From Rhizomucor pusillus (Eukaryota > Mucoromycota > Mucoromycetes > Mucorales > Lichtheimiaceae), in assembly GCA_900175165.2 (NCBI GenBank), contig FWWN02000685.1, forward strand, positions 62,001 to 126,000: 64,000 nucleotides of DNA, read 5' to 3'. A program made the position numbers and the translations under genes. Below are positions 45,292-56,700 of this stretch, piece after piece. How positions within the stretch are numbered: position 1 is the stretch's first letter; each line of letters opens with the position of its first letter. The notes beneath the pieces were generated by a model that was not told the origin of the DNA, did not search any database, and worked only from the letters and a program-made list of their open reading frames with translations.

Positions 45292-46221
45292 TTATTTACA
45301 AGAGCTTTTCTTTTTCCACGGCAAGGATAAGCTCGTGCTACGAGGCCGAATGACTTCCACCCTTTTCAATGTCGAGAAGCTGATTGTCTTTTTGCGCTTT
45401 CGTTTGGCATTGTGTATGATTTCTTGTTCTCGTTGTTGTTGTTGTTGTTGTACAGCCAAGACTTTCAGCTGCTCGACTGAATTGAGCGTGTCACCGTCAA
45501 GTGATACAGCAGAGTCTACAACGTTGACAACACCACCTTCTTGTTCTTCCTGAGCAACAAGGGTTTTCGGAGTAGATGCTGAGCTGCTTTCGCTAACTAC
45601 CGTCTCTTGTTCCACATGCGCATCGGAGACCAGTGAAGACCGAGATGATGACGAAGGCTCAGAAGGAGGGGGTGGGTGTTTGAGGGTATCGAGGTAGAAT
45701 CGAGTCTTTTGCCACCATTGCGGTGGACACGTCGTGCCAGTGCGCTCGTCAAGGGTGCTTGGTCGAGCATCAATCTCAGTGTCGGATAAGCCTTGCACGC
45801 GCGAGTGACGCAGGTGTCTGGATAGAGAATTGATGAGCCGGCGACGGCGGGACTGGGGTTCATCGTTGCTGGTACTGCTGCCTTCACTGAACGTTGTGCC
45901 GCGAAGTCGTCGGTGCTGCTGACGGACGGCGTTGGCAACAATTGGGTTATCGGCTGGCAGTGGTGCTGAGTATCCTCGCGGTCGTCGCCGAAGCTGTGTT
46001 ACTTTGTTGGAAGTAGGTCGAGCTGTTTCGCAAAGGCTGACTGCACGTCGTGGAGGCGGTGCTCCAACGATGGACTGCTGGACGTCAACAGGCTTCGTAG
46101 CGATGAGTGTGCAAATGGTGCAGACGATGGACCACAGCCACCACAGCTGTGCGTGTAAAAAAGCGGCGGTAACAAATGGAAAACCCGGGTTCTCGTCCTT
46201 GGACGGTTGACGAGCAGGCAT
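45292..46221 (-). CDS. Uncharacterised single-pass membrane protein, Arg/Ser/Gln-rich
   Basis: A single exon on the minus strand, starting at ATG 46221, gives 309 residues. I do not recognise a family. A likely membrane segment lies near residues 16-43 (VTAAFLHAQLWWLWSIVCTICTLIA). It is followed by a long region rich in Arg, Ser, Pro and Glu, including a GGVVNVVDSAV patch, a short Gln run and a basic end (NAKRKRKKTISFSTLKRV, then SLPWKKKSS). The N-terminus is short and would face the lumen or the cytosol. The gene converges on the permease with 180 bases between stops. The compositional bias is typical of a lineage-specific fungal protein. Confidence 0.6.
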   Translation of the reverse strand: MPARQPSKDENPGFPFVTAAFLHAQLWWLWSIVCTICTLIATKPVDVQQSIVGAPPPRRAVSLCETARPTSNKVTQLRRRPRGYSAPLPADNPIVANAVRQQHRRLRGTTFSEGSSTSNDEPQSRRRRLINSLSRHLRHSRVQGLSDTEIDARPSTLDERTGTTCPPQWWQKTRFYLDTLKHPPPPSEPSSSSRSSLVSDAHVEQETVVSESSSASTPKTLVAQEEQEGGVVNVVDSAVSLDGDTLNSVEQLKVLAVQQQQQQREQEIIHNAKRKRKKTISFSTLKRVEVIRPRSTSLSLPWKKKSSCK

Positions 46222-47189
46222 GTTTATCGCAGACGCACAGAGCACATGTAGCAGTAGTGGCGCAAAGACGGTAAAAAATAAGATATTTATAACCTTTTTT
46301 CATATTTCGGAGAAAACCCGCATTCCGACTTTTTATTAGGTGGCACAAGCAATCGTCCCCTCAGTCTTGGTGCCAAGAACCAAGGCTAAGACAACACTTG
46401 CTGTCACACAAACGCAACGCGATCATCTACTTACAATTTGAGATAATTCACCCACACCATTTTGGCTTTTTTCTCGAACGTTCAATAGCTTTTGTGGAAC
46501 GAGTGAAGAAAACCTCTTGCTTGTACCTTGTGCCAGACTCTGCTTGCAAGGGTCGATTCGCACACAAAAGTACGTCGTCATTTTCTCTCGATATGGTACT
46601 CTATGTTATCGATATGGCAACGTTTATCCAGTATGTCGAAAAAAGACTTTGCTGTGGCGGTGGCGGCAAAACGTACTTGATTTGGCAACCATTTTTCCAT
46701 TTCCACACTAGAAATGTTTCTGAGCAGAAAGGTACATTGCTGCCAAAGCTGTAACTTTTATTTCTTACTCAAACGTGCAAATCCGAGATTGTACGAGACT
46801 GTTGCTTGATAGAGAAAATACAATCCCATTTTTCCGTTTGTCTTCCACGAGCTTAGAAAGATATTTCCTAAATCGCCTCCTACATATTGCTCATGTTTGT
46901 TGTTCGCGCATTTACGTTTCTTCCATTGTTGATTTGTCTTCCGCGCTGTATGTTCCTCCCATAAGGTTACATTGTATGTACAAGTGTATTTACAACCATG
47001 CGTCTACCTATCTATTCGCAGAAATACCCACAGATCATTCATGACATACAAAAAGCTTGCGCTCATCAAGGTACCGATCAGCGTTTGTAGTAAACCCTTG
47101 CATGACTTTTGACGTCCAGCGATTTCAAATGTTACTGGTTACTTTTATCATAAAAAAAAGAGTATATTTTCTAAGCAGTGAAATGTTTT
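46222..47189. other. Intergenic, no supported gene
   Basis: A plus frame at 46398-46754 has no domain. No gene supported. Confidence 0.45.
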
Positions 47190-48044
47190 CTACATGGTGA
47201 TCTCGCCTTCGACAGCTCGCGGCTCCAATCCAAGCTCTTCCAAACATTTGTAATATCTCTCTTGGCTCTTTCTCTTGAGATATTTCAGCACTCTCGCGCG
47301 CTTGTGGACCATTTCTCTCAGCTGTTTGTAGTTGTGTTTATCTTTGCGGTGTTGCTGCATATGCGAGTGAAGATTTAGGATGCGAACGGTCAAAATAGCA
47401 GCTGTAATGGTGTGGTGATCAGCAAAAAGTCCATCATCTCACGATGTCCATTCCTCACCTTCTACTTCTGGACTGCCAGTATCTCCTTCTTTCCGTTTGA
47501 ACCAGTCAATGGCTTTCTGGATATTGTAGAGCTGCACAGCCTTGGCGTTTGCGTTCTGGAGACCAATGATCTTTTTGATAGTTTCGACCTTCTTCTCCTC
47601 GTTCTTCAATGCTTCATCGAAACCTTCCACTGCCGATAAGTTGCGCTTTTCTACAGTGTCACGGGGAACCTGCTCGTAGAGATATTGGCGGTCGGCGTCG
47701 GTGAGAAAGTGTTGTGTGTCGGTTTGGTTGGCAAAAGCGCTGGCAGGTGTGTGAAGGGTGTTGAAGAATGGCGTTGGCTTGGAAAGAATAGGTGACGGCC
47801 GAGACTTTTCGAACTCTGCCTTTCTAGCTGCTCTCTTTAGCAGATTCTCTTTCTTAATTTGTCCTGGGTGTTTCTTTGCTGTCACTGCGGAGACATGAAA
47901 GTCGTGCTTCAATATACTGCATGGTGCCGCTTTCGCTAAAGTTTGCATGTCAGTTTCGAGTCAACTATTACGTATATATACTTGTTTGTTGCGCAACGCT
48001 GGTGTACCTCTTGTTGTTAACCGACTAGACACTCGTGACAGCAT
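47190..48044 (-). CDS. Mitochondrial small-subunit ribosomal protein uS15m
   Basis: Three exons on the minus strand: 48044..48008, 47935..47459 and 47401..47190, giving 241 residues. It is a mitochondrial ribosome component (yeast MRPS28 type) binding the central domain of small-subunit rRNA. The N-terminus MLSRVSSRLTTRAKA is a typical presequence, recovered only when exon 1 is added; the downstream ATG at 47948 lies inside intron 1. The uS15 domain starts near residue 145 with NIQKAIDWFKRKEGDTGSPEVE, then across the second intron AAILTVRILNLHSHM, QQHRKDKHNYKQL and ARVLKYLKRKSQERYYKCL. The extra middle region (about residues 20-140) is usual for fungal mitochondrial versions. Confidence 0.93.
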
Positions 48045-50104
48045 TGTGTTGGTTGAGCGGAAACGAGAGCGACCAACGGTCGTCAGGCAGTATTTTGCTG
48101 TGACAGCTCAGCCACCATTGCCAGGGACGCAGCAGCACAGACCTCTCCTCCACGCTTCCCAAAACCCCACTGCGCCTTTTGCGGCGTGGACATGACTTTC
48201 TCTGGAGATATTCGCTCCACAAATCAAAGACCTCAAAATGATAGTACTAGCTATCTTAAATATTTGTAATTACAATTTTCACCTTCGCCGGATGCCTCTA
48301 TTGATAGACTTCGGCCGTTGATTCTCCTTGTTCAACTTGGCCGTTCGAAGCATTATTAGTTTGGCTAGTCGAACAAAGGCTTCCAGAAATTCTGGTTTCT
48401 GTTGGATTAAGACTTTAAGCCTGGCGGCATCCGCCATAAGTCGGCGTATATGCTCAGGGAGCTGGTGGTAGTGCCATCGATCAATCGGCCTTGTAAAAAT
48501 CGATAAATACGTCAAAAGTATCATAACACAACGTCGCATGATCGACAGGGTCTTAGTAATGTTTCCATCATGCTGATTGAGTACTTTCCAAGTCATCCAG
48601 CCATTGGAGCGGTGCAAACTCGGTAGATATTTACATTCTAAAAGGATGGAGATGTAGAGGAACCTGTAGAAGCTCCACCCTTCGACCCCGGGGACCTTGT
48701 AAAGTCGTTGCTTTTGATTTGAATTCCTGACGCTATCACTTTACAGTAACATGGAATAGAATCCTCAGCGATCAGTTGTCAAAAAATATTGTCCGGAAGA
48801 GCAATGTCAAGACCGGAAAACTCTTTCAAGCGTTTGACAAACGAGCTGAGACAGTTGGAGCAGTAGCCGCAATGGGCCTTCACACCATCTTATACGTTAC
48901 TGAACGTGATACTTTGAAAGAAATTGTTCAGTTTTCTAGAGATGCATATATGCGATGCTGGAGTACAAGAGTTGGAAACGAAGCTGAAAGCAAGATCTAC
49001 GGAACCCTACCAGGGGTATACACACATATTTCCGGAATAGATTCCATTCAAGTTTCCATTATCTTCTTCCTCATTTTAATTGTTACTGTATCATTATCAA
49101 AATCATTAAGAGAATTAGGGCCGTTCCATAAGTGCTGCTCCTTTTTTGGAGGATATGTCAAGCTTCCACCCGCTAGTTTCTGTCTTATTTCCGTGTCATC
49201 CTGAATTAGAAGACATCCAGTTTCCCGAATGGGAATGAGTTGCATAGTGCAATCGGTGGTAAGTGGTGTGCATACTCATACCCACATCTCAAATACGCGC
49301 ACGCCTGCGTTGTTCGTGCATGCCAATCAGCGCCTGTTGAGCGGGAGATGTATTATTCCAGCCAATCACATCACAATGTTACGTTTTCAAGACTTTGCTA
49401 CATATAGCCACTACAATTTTCTACGCGTTTTGCTAAAGAAAAAGCTTGCCAGTATCCATAAAATTCATTGTAGATTTGCATAGAATCGAAAAAGTTGCTC
49501 AATTCCATAGTTTTTCAAAATACCACTAAATACCACAAATTACAAAAAATCCAAAAGCGCAAGGGAGCGGAGCGGGATTTTTTTTGCCCCTCGTGCTCCA
49601 TTGGGCATCGGCAGGGGACTTAAAAGTGTACCCGTAGTGAGCACCTACCATTGTCTGATCCTTCGGTGGAGTCCGATACCAGCTCGACGTCGAAGCCGAG
49701 GAAGGGAGGTAGGCATTGGTGGGTGGGGACTGGCGGTGCCGCCTCCTCGCGGTGGTCCCTGGATATATCGTTGGCAACAACGTGAACTAAACGGCACCAA
49801 TCCTTTTTATAAACAAATGAAAATGAATATTTTGAATAAACACAACTCTTGTAAACATTCTTTACTTTGCTGTTGCATTACTTTTCCATATTGTGATGTG
49901 TAGAGTGAGCATTCGTGTGGCCACATCTGAAGCTCTGGAAACATGTTTGTTCACTTGATTGCCTCAGAGATTGCTTCACTCACTTCGAAGTGATCAGTGA
50001 TCATGGAGTGATGTACACTTCTGTAATAGACTGTACGCGCTTGCTGTATCTTGTGTTGTCTGTCAAGAAGCAGCTGCGAGGATCAGTTACGCGTCTAGTC
50101 CACT
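48045..50104. other. Gene-poor region with fragmentary frames
   Basis: No complete gene. A plus frame from about 48,760 to 49,204 contains NMEWNRILSDQ-like and GKLFQAFDKRAETVGAV segments that look like real protein and end in a hydrophobic run. A minus frame at 48617-48279 ends RLKVLIQQKPEFLEAFVRLA. Neither has a recognisable domain and they overlap no good splice sites; they may be repeat-element debris. At 49,560-49,790 the DNA is GC-richer, with a small minus frame over it. Confidence 0.35.
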
Positions 50105-50296
50105 TTACTTCTTCTTCCATCGTTCTGGAAGGACTAGACCGATCTTGTCGCCTGCGTCGACTGTGAAGTGATTATGGCAATCGCACTTGAAACGTTGGCC
50201 TCGGTCGCGTATTCCAACCATGGCTACTCCTCCATTTTGCTTCTTGGAGCAGCCCATACGCGACACTGTGAAGAATTTCCTCGGTTCTGTAGCCAT
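50105..50296 (-). CDS. Hypothetical 63-residue Cys/His protein
   Basis: A short single-exon minus frame starts at ATG 50296. I do not recognise it. It has MATEPRKFFTVSRMGCSKK, then GIRDRGQRFKCDCHNHFTV and DKIGLVLPERWKKK. The close spacing of Cys and His (C-x-C-H-x-H) suggests metal binding but does not match a known short motif I can name. It is too short to judge by composition alone. An additional 5' exon is possible because the frame extends a few codons further upstream. Confidence 0.4.
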   Translation of the reverse strand: MATEPRKFFTVSRMGCSKKQNGGVAMVGIRDRGQRFKCDCHNHFTVDAGDKIGLVLPERWKKK

Positions 50297-50735
50297 ATTG
50301 TCCTGAAACAACCGTAAAGTAATATCAATGTCTTTTAGGACGCGTCTTGATTGGGATTTTCATAACAAATGCGCGTTGCAGGCCCCTAAAGTAGTAACGG
50401 AATGCATCACTGCAGAGTTCCAATGCAGGCTCTTGGTGGATGATGTTGTTTAGCGTTCCGCGCTCCGCGCTCGTCCCTGTGCCGTGTGCGATCGAGAGCT
50501 ATTGGGTGGTATGGCAGCTTAGCGTCGAACTTTGGTTCAGCTCACCATGCCACGGCCCTTATATGAATGGGTATCGGTGACGGCTTCCAGTGTTCTTACT
50601 AAGCTCTTGAAGTTGTTATACACTACACTAGACGCTGCAATGTGAATCTATAAGTGTCACAAATACAAGACATTCAACAGCTGAATGGAAGCATTTATTT
50701 AGTGATGACTGCTGTTTTTACAACAAGCTATGTAA
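50297..50735. other. Intergenic, no supported gene
   Basis: Lies between two minus-strand genes, 3' of the 2,251-residue gene. No gene is seen. Confidence 0.5.
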
Positions 50736-53700
50736 CTATGCTTCCGGTGGGAAGACTTCCTCAACCACAGCGCCGCAAGTCTTGCTCTCGATGAACAAGC
50801 TAAACTTGTCGATCTTGGAGACCACCTGCTTCAATGACAAGTTTTCTGGACCGCCGCTGACTAGTGCGTTGCCCTCAGTGACGCTGACATAATCGAAGAC
50901 ACCATTCAAACCGGTGTATCCATCCTTCCAGAACTGATGCTTTCTGCTATCTTTCATGCGAGCGTAGACTTTGACGTATGCTCCCGCAATGGGTATCTGG
51001 CTGCCTTGCTCTGCAACGCGCACCATGCCAAAGGTTTCCACAAAGTGTGTGAGCATCTTGTGCGAAAAGTGTGCCTTTCGACGAGTGAGGCCACCGCCTG
51101 AGACTTCGACCATCACGTCGCTGCATGCCAGCTCGGCTGGCATCTTGATCTTTGCCAAAAATGCACCAAGTCTTCCGATACCAATAACGTCAAAGTCATC
51201 TTCGTCTGCTTCTGCTTCGTTTTGCAAGCTGACGTTGCCGTCAGACGATGTGAGCGAACGCGTTTCTTCGTAACTGGGCTTGATCCATCCATAGCTTGTA
51301 TCCAAGGATTTGCCAGCCATGAAAGGATTGTTTGAAAACATGACTTCGACGTTCATCTTGTAGTACCGGATTTGGACTTGATCCACATTGGCGTATGTCA
51401 GATGCAGATTATTATCCTTGATACTAAAGTCAAGCACTGCCTCAGAGAGCACCGAGCGTGCTTGCTTGCGCTCATCAGTTACGTTTGCTTCCGTCGCGCC
51501 GACAGATCTTTGCTGACGTTTTTCCACCTCATCCAAGAAGTCCTTCATGCTCGTAAACATCTTGCGCCATCGCAGCGAGCTACAGTTGAGGTGTTTGGTA
51601 ACCAAGTTTCGCGTGCTCTCGAGATCCACGAGATGTGCTTTATCTTGAATTTCGTCGACTTGGATGCGGGTCTGCAAATAGGCATTCAAATAGTCCATCT
51701 GAATTTGCTGTCCATCATCTGCATTTCCGGCAACTTTGCACAATCTGCTGTAAATCTTGCGGGCCTCGCTAATGCGATCTTGTGTTACAAGATATGTCCC
51801 CAATGTCAAGAGATCGGCAGAATTCGGTGACGTTGATTTGCGCGTGAGGTAGCTGAGGAATCGATCATATTGCTGACTGAGCTGTCTGTTCAAAATTCCT
51901 TTCTTATCTCCAAGTGCATGTGCTGGTAAAATGTTAGGTTAGCATCAAACTAATAGGCATCTGATCGACGTTTCTAAAACTCTGAATATTACCTCGAGCG
52001 TTGACAACTGGGTAGTAGTCAAGTATTTCCAGAGCACCACTCTCGAACGGTACGATATTCACAAGTGGAGTCTCCAGCACAGTGCCACATTTATCCAAAA
52101 GATACGGGGCATCGTTCTCTAGCAGTTCACGCACAGCAATCAATGAGCGGTGGTGCAGACCAAATTGCCACATGTTCCAGCTGTAAAATTTAAGACTTCG
52201 CAGTGTCTCCAGCATATTCAAGGCAAACTCAGGATTCACCATGCGCCATTCCAGCAAAGATAGATCCAGCTTCGACAAGTCTGCTTCTTTCAAGTATCCC
52301 AAGACACGATCGTCGGATCCTTCGCTGGCTACTGTTGACCAGGAAACAGACTTTGATTCAAGATCAGCGACGGTTGCCGGTTTTACGATAACGTCCAATG
52401 GATCAGTCTGTCCAAGTATCTTGCCAGATTCTGCTACTGAAACCGAGAGATGCTTGAAGTCTCCAACTTCAGGGAAGTAGAAAGAGCCCACGACTTCGTG
52501 CCATGTCGAATACGCAGCAATCTTAATGGTGCGCGAGCTACAGTACGAAGTTTGCCTTGTGGGGATCGAACCCGTTGGTACTTGCAATGTAACCTCGACA
52601 GTGCGAGTCTTTGGAAAAATATCTACAGGCGGCGCATTTAGTATACAGATGATTATGCAAGATGACGGATTCCTTACTGCTTAGTGCCAAATGCCATCCA
52701 TATTCCGTTAAGGGACGCAGATCATCCCATTCAACTAAGTTATCTCCTTCATCTTCTACTGGACGATGCTCTTCTTTAAGGAAGAAGCCTTGACCGATCA
52801 AAATAGAAGGGTTTGCAACTGATGTCACCGGCAGGCTCTGAAAAAAGGAAATAGCTTTGTTTAGCGCATGTATATTCCAAGACTCTAAATAGTACGATTT
52901 TTGTTACCTCCAGCATTCTGTAAAATACAAGACATGGTGTTTCGGTAACGATCTTGGCTACTCCAGTTCCAGGATCAGACTCCAGCTTGCATTTTGCACA
53001 GTCCTTGTATGGAATCTCCAAAAATGTGAGAATGAATAGAACTGCCCTGAGGCTATATATAGAGTGAATAAATTCCTGAAATCCATAGTTCGGTGTTAAT
53101 CTACGAACAGGTTAAGCAGACGATCATTTTACGTACTCCCGAGAGAACAGTAGTTCCAGATTCGCTTGCCAGGAAATCCAAAAGAAAGCCGGATACGGGT
53201 TCATAGCAGCTCATCGTATTGTAGTAGCCCATTTCTTTGTACTCTGCTGTGGGCTTCACAAACTCGTATGGCTTCTTAGGTTTAGGCCGCTTCTTCAATG
53301 CTTCCCTCATTTCTTGCTGTCTCTTTTCCATCTCTTCATCCTCGACTGGACCTTCTTCTTCGGATGATGGAGCACCGTCAGTTTCTTCCTCCTCTACTGG
53401 TTGCGCGGCTGCTGAACCGAAACCTGGTGCCGATCGGGCAAATGCGGCTTTAAACTCTGTAGCAATTGAGAACAAAATTAGCACAGAACCATACAGAGAC
53501 TTTCCTAGATACTTACTGCGAGTAGCAGCTCCGCCAAATAGAGAGGCTGGTTGTAGGCTGTTTAGGGCCTCTCCTCTCTCGGTGACAACTGGAATTCCTT
53601 CTACAGCTGAAGGAGGAGCAGGTGGACAGATAGCGATGTGTGGTTCTGATATGTCCATCATGTAGCTTTCTGCTTCAACAGGCATCGAATTATCCTTGTG

Positions 53701-56700
53701 CAGCGCATTTCGTGCCAGAACGGTGTCAAACTTGTTGTCCATTTCTGATTCTGAGGGTGCTGTGTAGGTATCTTTGAAAGATTTAACCACTATCGGGAGA
53801 ATACTCGGATCGCGCTTAGCAAGCAACGCAAGCTCAAGGTTGTTTAGTTGGCGGTAGAGACTCAAGTTGCTCGAGTATTTCTCCAAGTTTGCGTCAATTA
53901 GATAGTTGTCCATGAATGTCTTGTGAACTTTGCACTGGACAGTACAGCAATTAAATGTCAGTAGGGGAGTGATGATTCCATGCTTTTCTGATTACCGAGA
54001 TGTATGGTCGCACATGCTGGTCAAAGAAGACGGGATCTTTGTATTTCAGCCACAGGTTCAGTTCGTGGCAAGGCATTTCCTGATGCTTCTCAAGCTTCTT
54101 TTCAAGCTCCATATCATGCCATGTCTTGAGGAATTCAAACTTGTCGAGATCCTCAGCAACGTAACTTTCGGACAACAGCTTGCATAGATCAAACACTGTT
54201 TCAAAATTGTCTACGAGCTCCCACTCATGTCGGTTTAGATCCAGCGTCAATGTGTTTGATCCCGATGAAGAGCCCAGTTTGGCAATCGATTTGGAGCGCA
54301 GAAAAGCAGTGGAGGGGTCCGCCACAGACTGCCTCAAGTCTACTTTTCTTGAAGCAACAGCATCAGAGAGCAAAACTTGCCGGGAAACCGCCTGCGAATC
54401 ATGACCAAAGACAGCCATCTGCAAGACATTGCCTTGCCCTAGATCGTTGCGATCAACTAAAATGCGACCATTCTCGTCAGGTCTCAGGCATAAGACTGGG
54501 TTGCGATGGTTCAGGAACGCTGTGCAAAATTGACGTCAGTACTGCCACATATCAGCCTATAAAAATGTGGATGTGTGCTTACCTAGATCGCTCCAGGATG
54601 CTTGATCGAAATAGTCAATCATTGAACTTGAGGACAAAGTAAAGGAATCAGGATGGAGAGCCGAGGTCAAATGAGCTCCTCTGGGGAATACATTTTTCAT
54701 CGTGAAACCATGACCATCTTCAGTTTTTCGTTCTTCGGTCGAAGTCTCTGCATTTTTCTGTTTTCGATTGTATGTAAGTATATCAGTGGAGTTTAGACTT
54801 TCTGTTGCAAATATACTTACTTTAGGATATAGGAGCAAGGAAGGTTTGTTCAGTGTGCTTCCAACCCATTTCTCTTGTCGCGACCTTCCCAGAATGTAGC
54901 AGAGCTCTTCGCTTAGTTTGCGGCCGCTCAGGAAATGGCATGCAGTGACTATCGGCGATTTCAGGCTAGCCGGTGTTTTGAGGCGACTCTGCGAGAAGGA
55001 AGGCTTCAGAGTGCTTCCAGCTGAACTTGTTGGGACAAAGGAGCTCGAGCTGACGAATGCAAAGGTAGAGTTGCTGGACCAATTGGCAAGATCTATGGCA
55101 ACCGTGTCCTCGGATATATCCACTTGTTTGATATGCAGCGGTCTGTCAGTTACCACACCAGTATTCTCTGTAAAGATGATTTGACCCAGAGTCCAGTTCT
55201 TAATAGGCGCTTCTTGCGAGGCAGGTTGATTAACGATGCATTTGATTGATCTTCCGCGACCAGCAAAATCGGTTAGAACCATCAAGTATGTGCCCTCTGG
55301 CAGACCAGGTACACGGACGCATTCATTGTCGATGGTAAGTACGTCCGTAAAGTCTTTTACAACATGTCTATTTCCGGATGTAAGTTCACCAATATTACCA
55401 AGTGAAGCTCGAACCTTCCCATATACTTACCCTTTATCGCCGATGCTAACCAGTGTGCAAGAACGATTTGGACCTTTGCCATAGGCAATAGCAAACGGCT
55501 CATTCGCAACCTGGTGTATTTTCTCCGGCAATACAGCTTGACTGTATGGTAGGAGCAGGTTCCAGACCTTGATGACTGTTCCACAGACTGCTCTCAGTTG
55601 CGAAACGTTTTCGAGTCTACCCAAGTCAATAACTCCCTTTTCATCAGTGTAAAGAGTGTTTCCAATATCGATGTCAACCATGACATGATCAAATTGCAGC
55701 TCAACTTTAGCTTTTGGAATGCTTTCACCTAGGAATTATCTAGATATTTAGTACCGCATAATTGAGAAGCAGATGATTAGACTAACCGTTCTTTCCCAAA
55801 ATATGGAGTCGATAACCATTGAAACCAGCCTCTAGGTACATACTACGGAAATCGGTTGTAAGCATGTCCACCGGAATATCCTGCTGATATACAGAGCACG
55901 TCGAATCCGCGTTTGTAGTGTAATCCAGCGTAAAATCAAGCTTGCAAGATATCCTCTGCAGAGCTGGAGGTACATTGAATTCAATCTTGATGGGCTTGTT
56001 TCGAGTAAAGTCGACTTCTTTGAACGTTAGCGTGCTCTTGATACCTTGTGAGTTTTCCATTGTAAGCGAGACATCAATTTCCTTGATAACATCGAGTGGG
56101 GCATCGGCTCCGTGGATAGTGACGCGAGGAACAATAAACATATCTGCCGCTTTGTTGGGTACCAAGGATTCTGTGTGCAATGTGATATCGGCTTCCACCC
56201 TGTAACTTTCTTCAACGTTGTCAATCTTGATCGGCTCGCAGTAACCGTCAGAAGTGGAAAGCAAGAACGCCTTGTTGGACCATTCGCCTCGTGGCAAGAA
56301 TGGGAGCCAAATCTGGTGCGGCTGCAATTTTTCTGGCTGCAGATCTTTTTACGTAAGCCAAGTGCGTAAACCGTATTGCGTGCATGCTACTTACCTCGTA
56401 GAATTTGCCATTAAACCATAACTTGATATCTCCCTTAGCAAACGGGATATTATTTTCGTCGACTACGGTCAATGAATGACCTGCAGCGTTCACTTCATCG
56501 ATGTGTCGCAGATGACCCTATCAGAGAAATGATAATTAACTATCTATAATCTTGCCAAAGTCATAGTCCACTACCAACCTTCTTGATGATTGCTCGGCAA
56601 CTTTCACGGGCACCCATGATATCTACAATCCATGCTCCCCGACCCTTGAAAGGCTCCTCATCGCCTTTAAAATCAAATGTCTCGGTAAACGTTTGTAGTT

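Noticed and set aside
47948..47948. ATG 47948 as start of uS15m
   Set aside because: It falls in the intron of a better model that supplies a typical mitochondrial presequence from ATG 48044.
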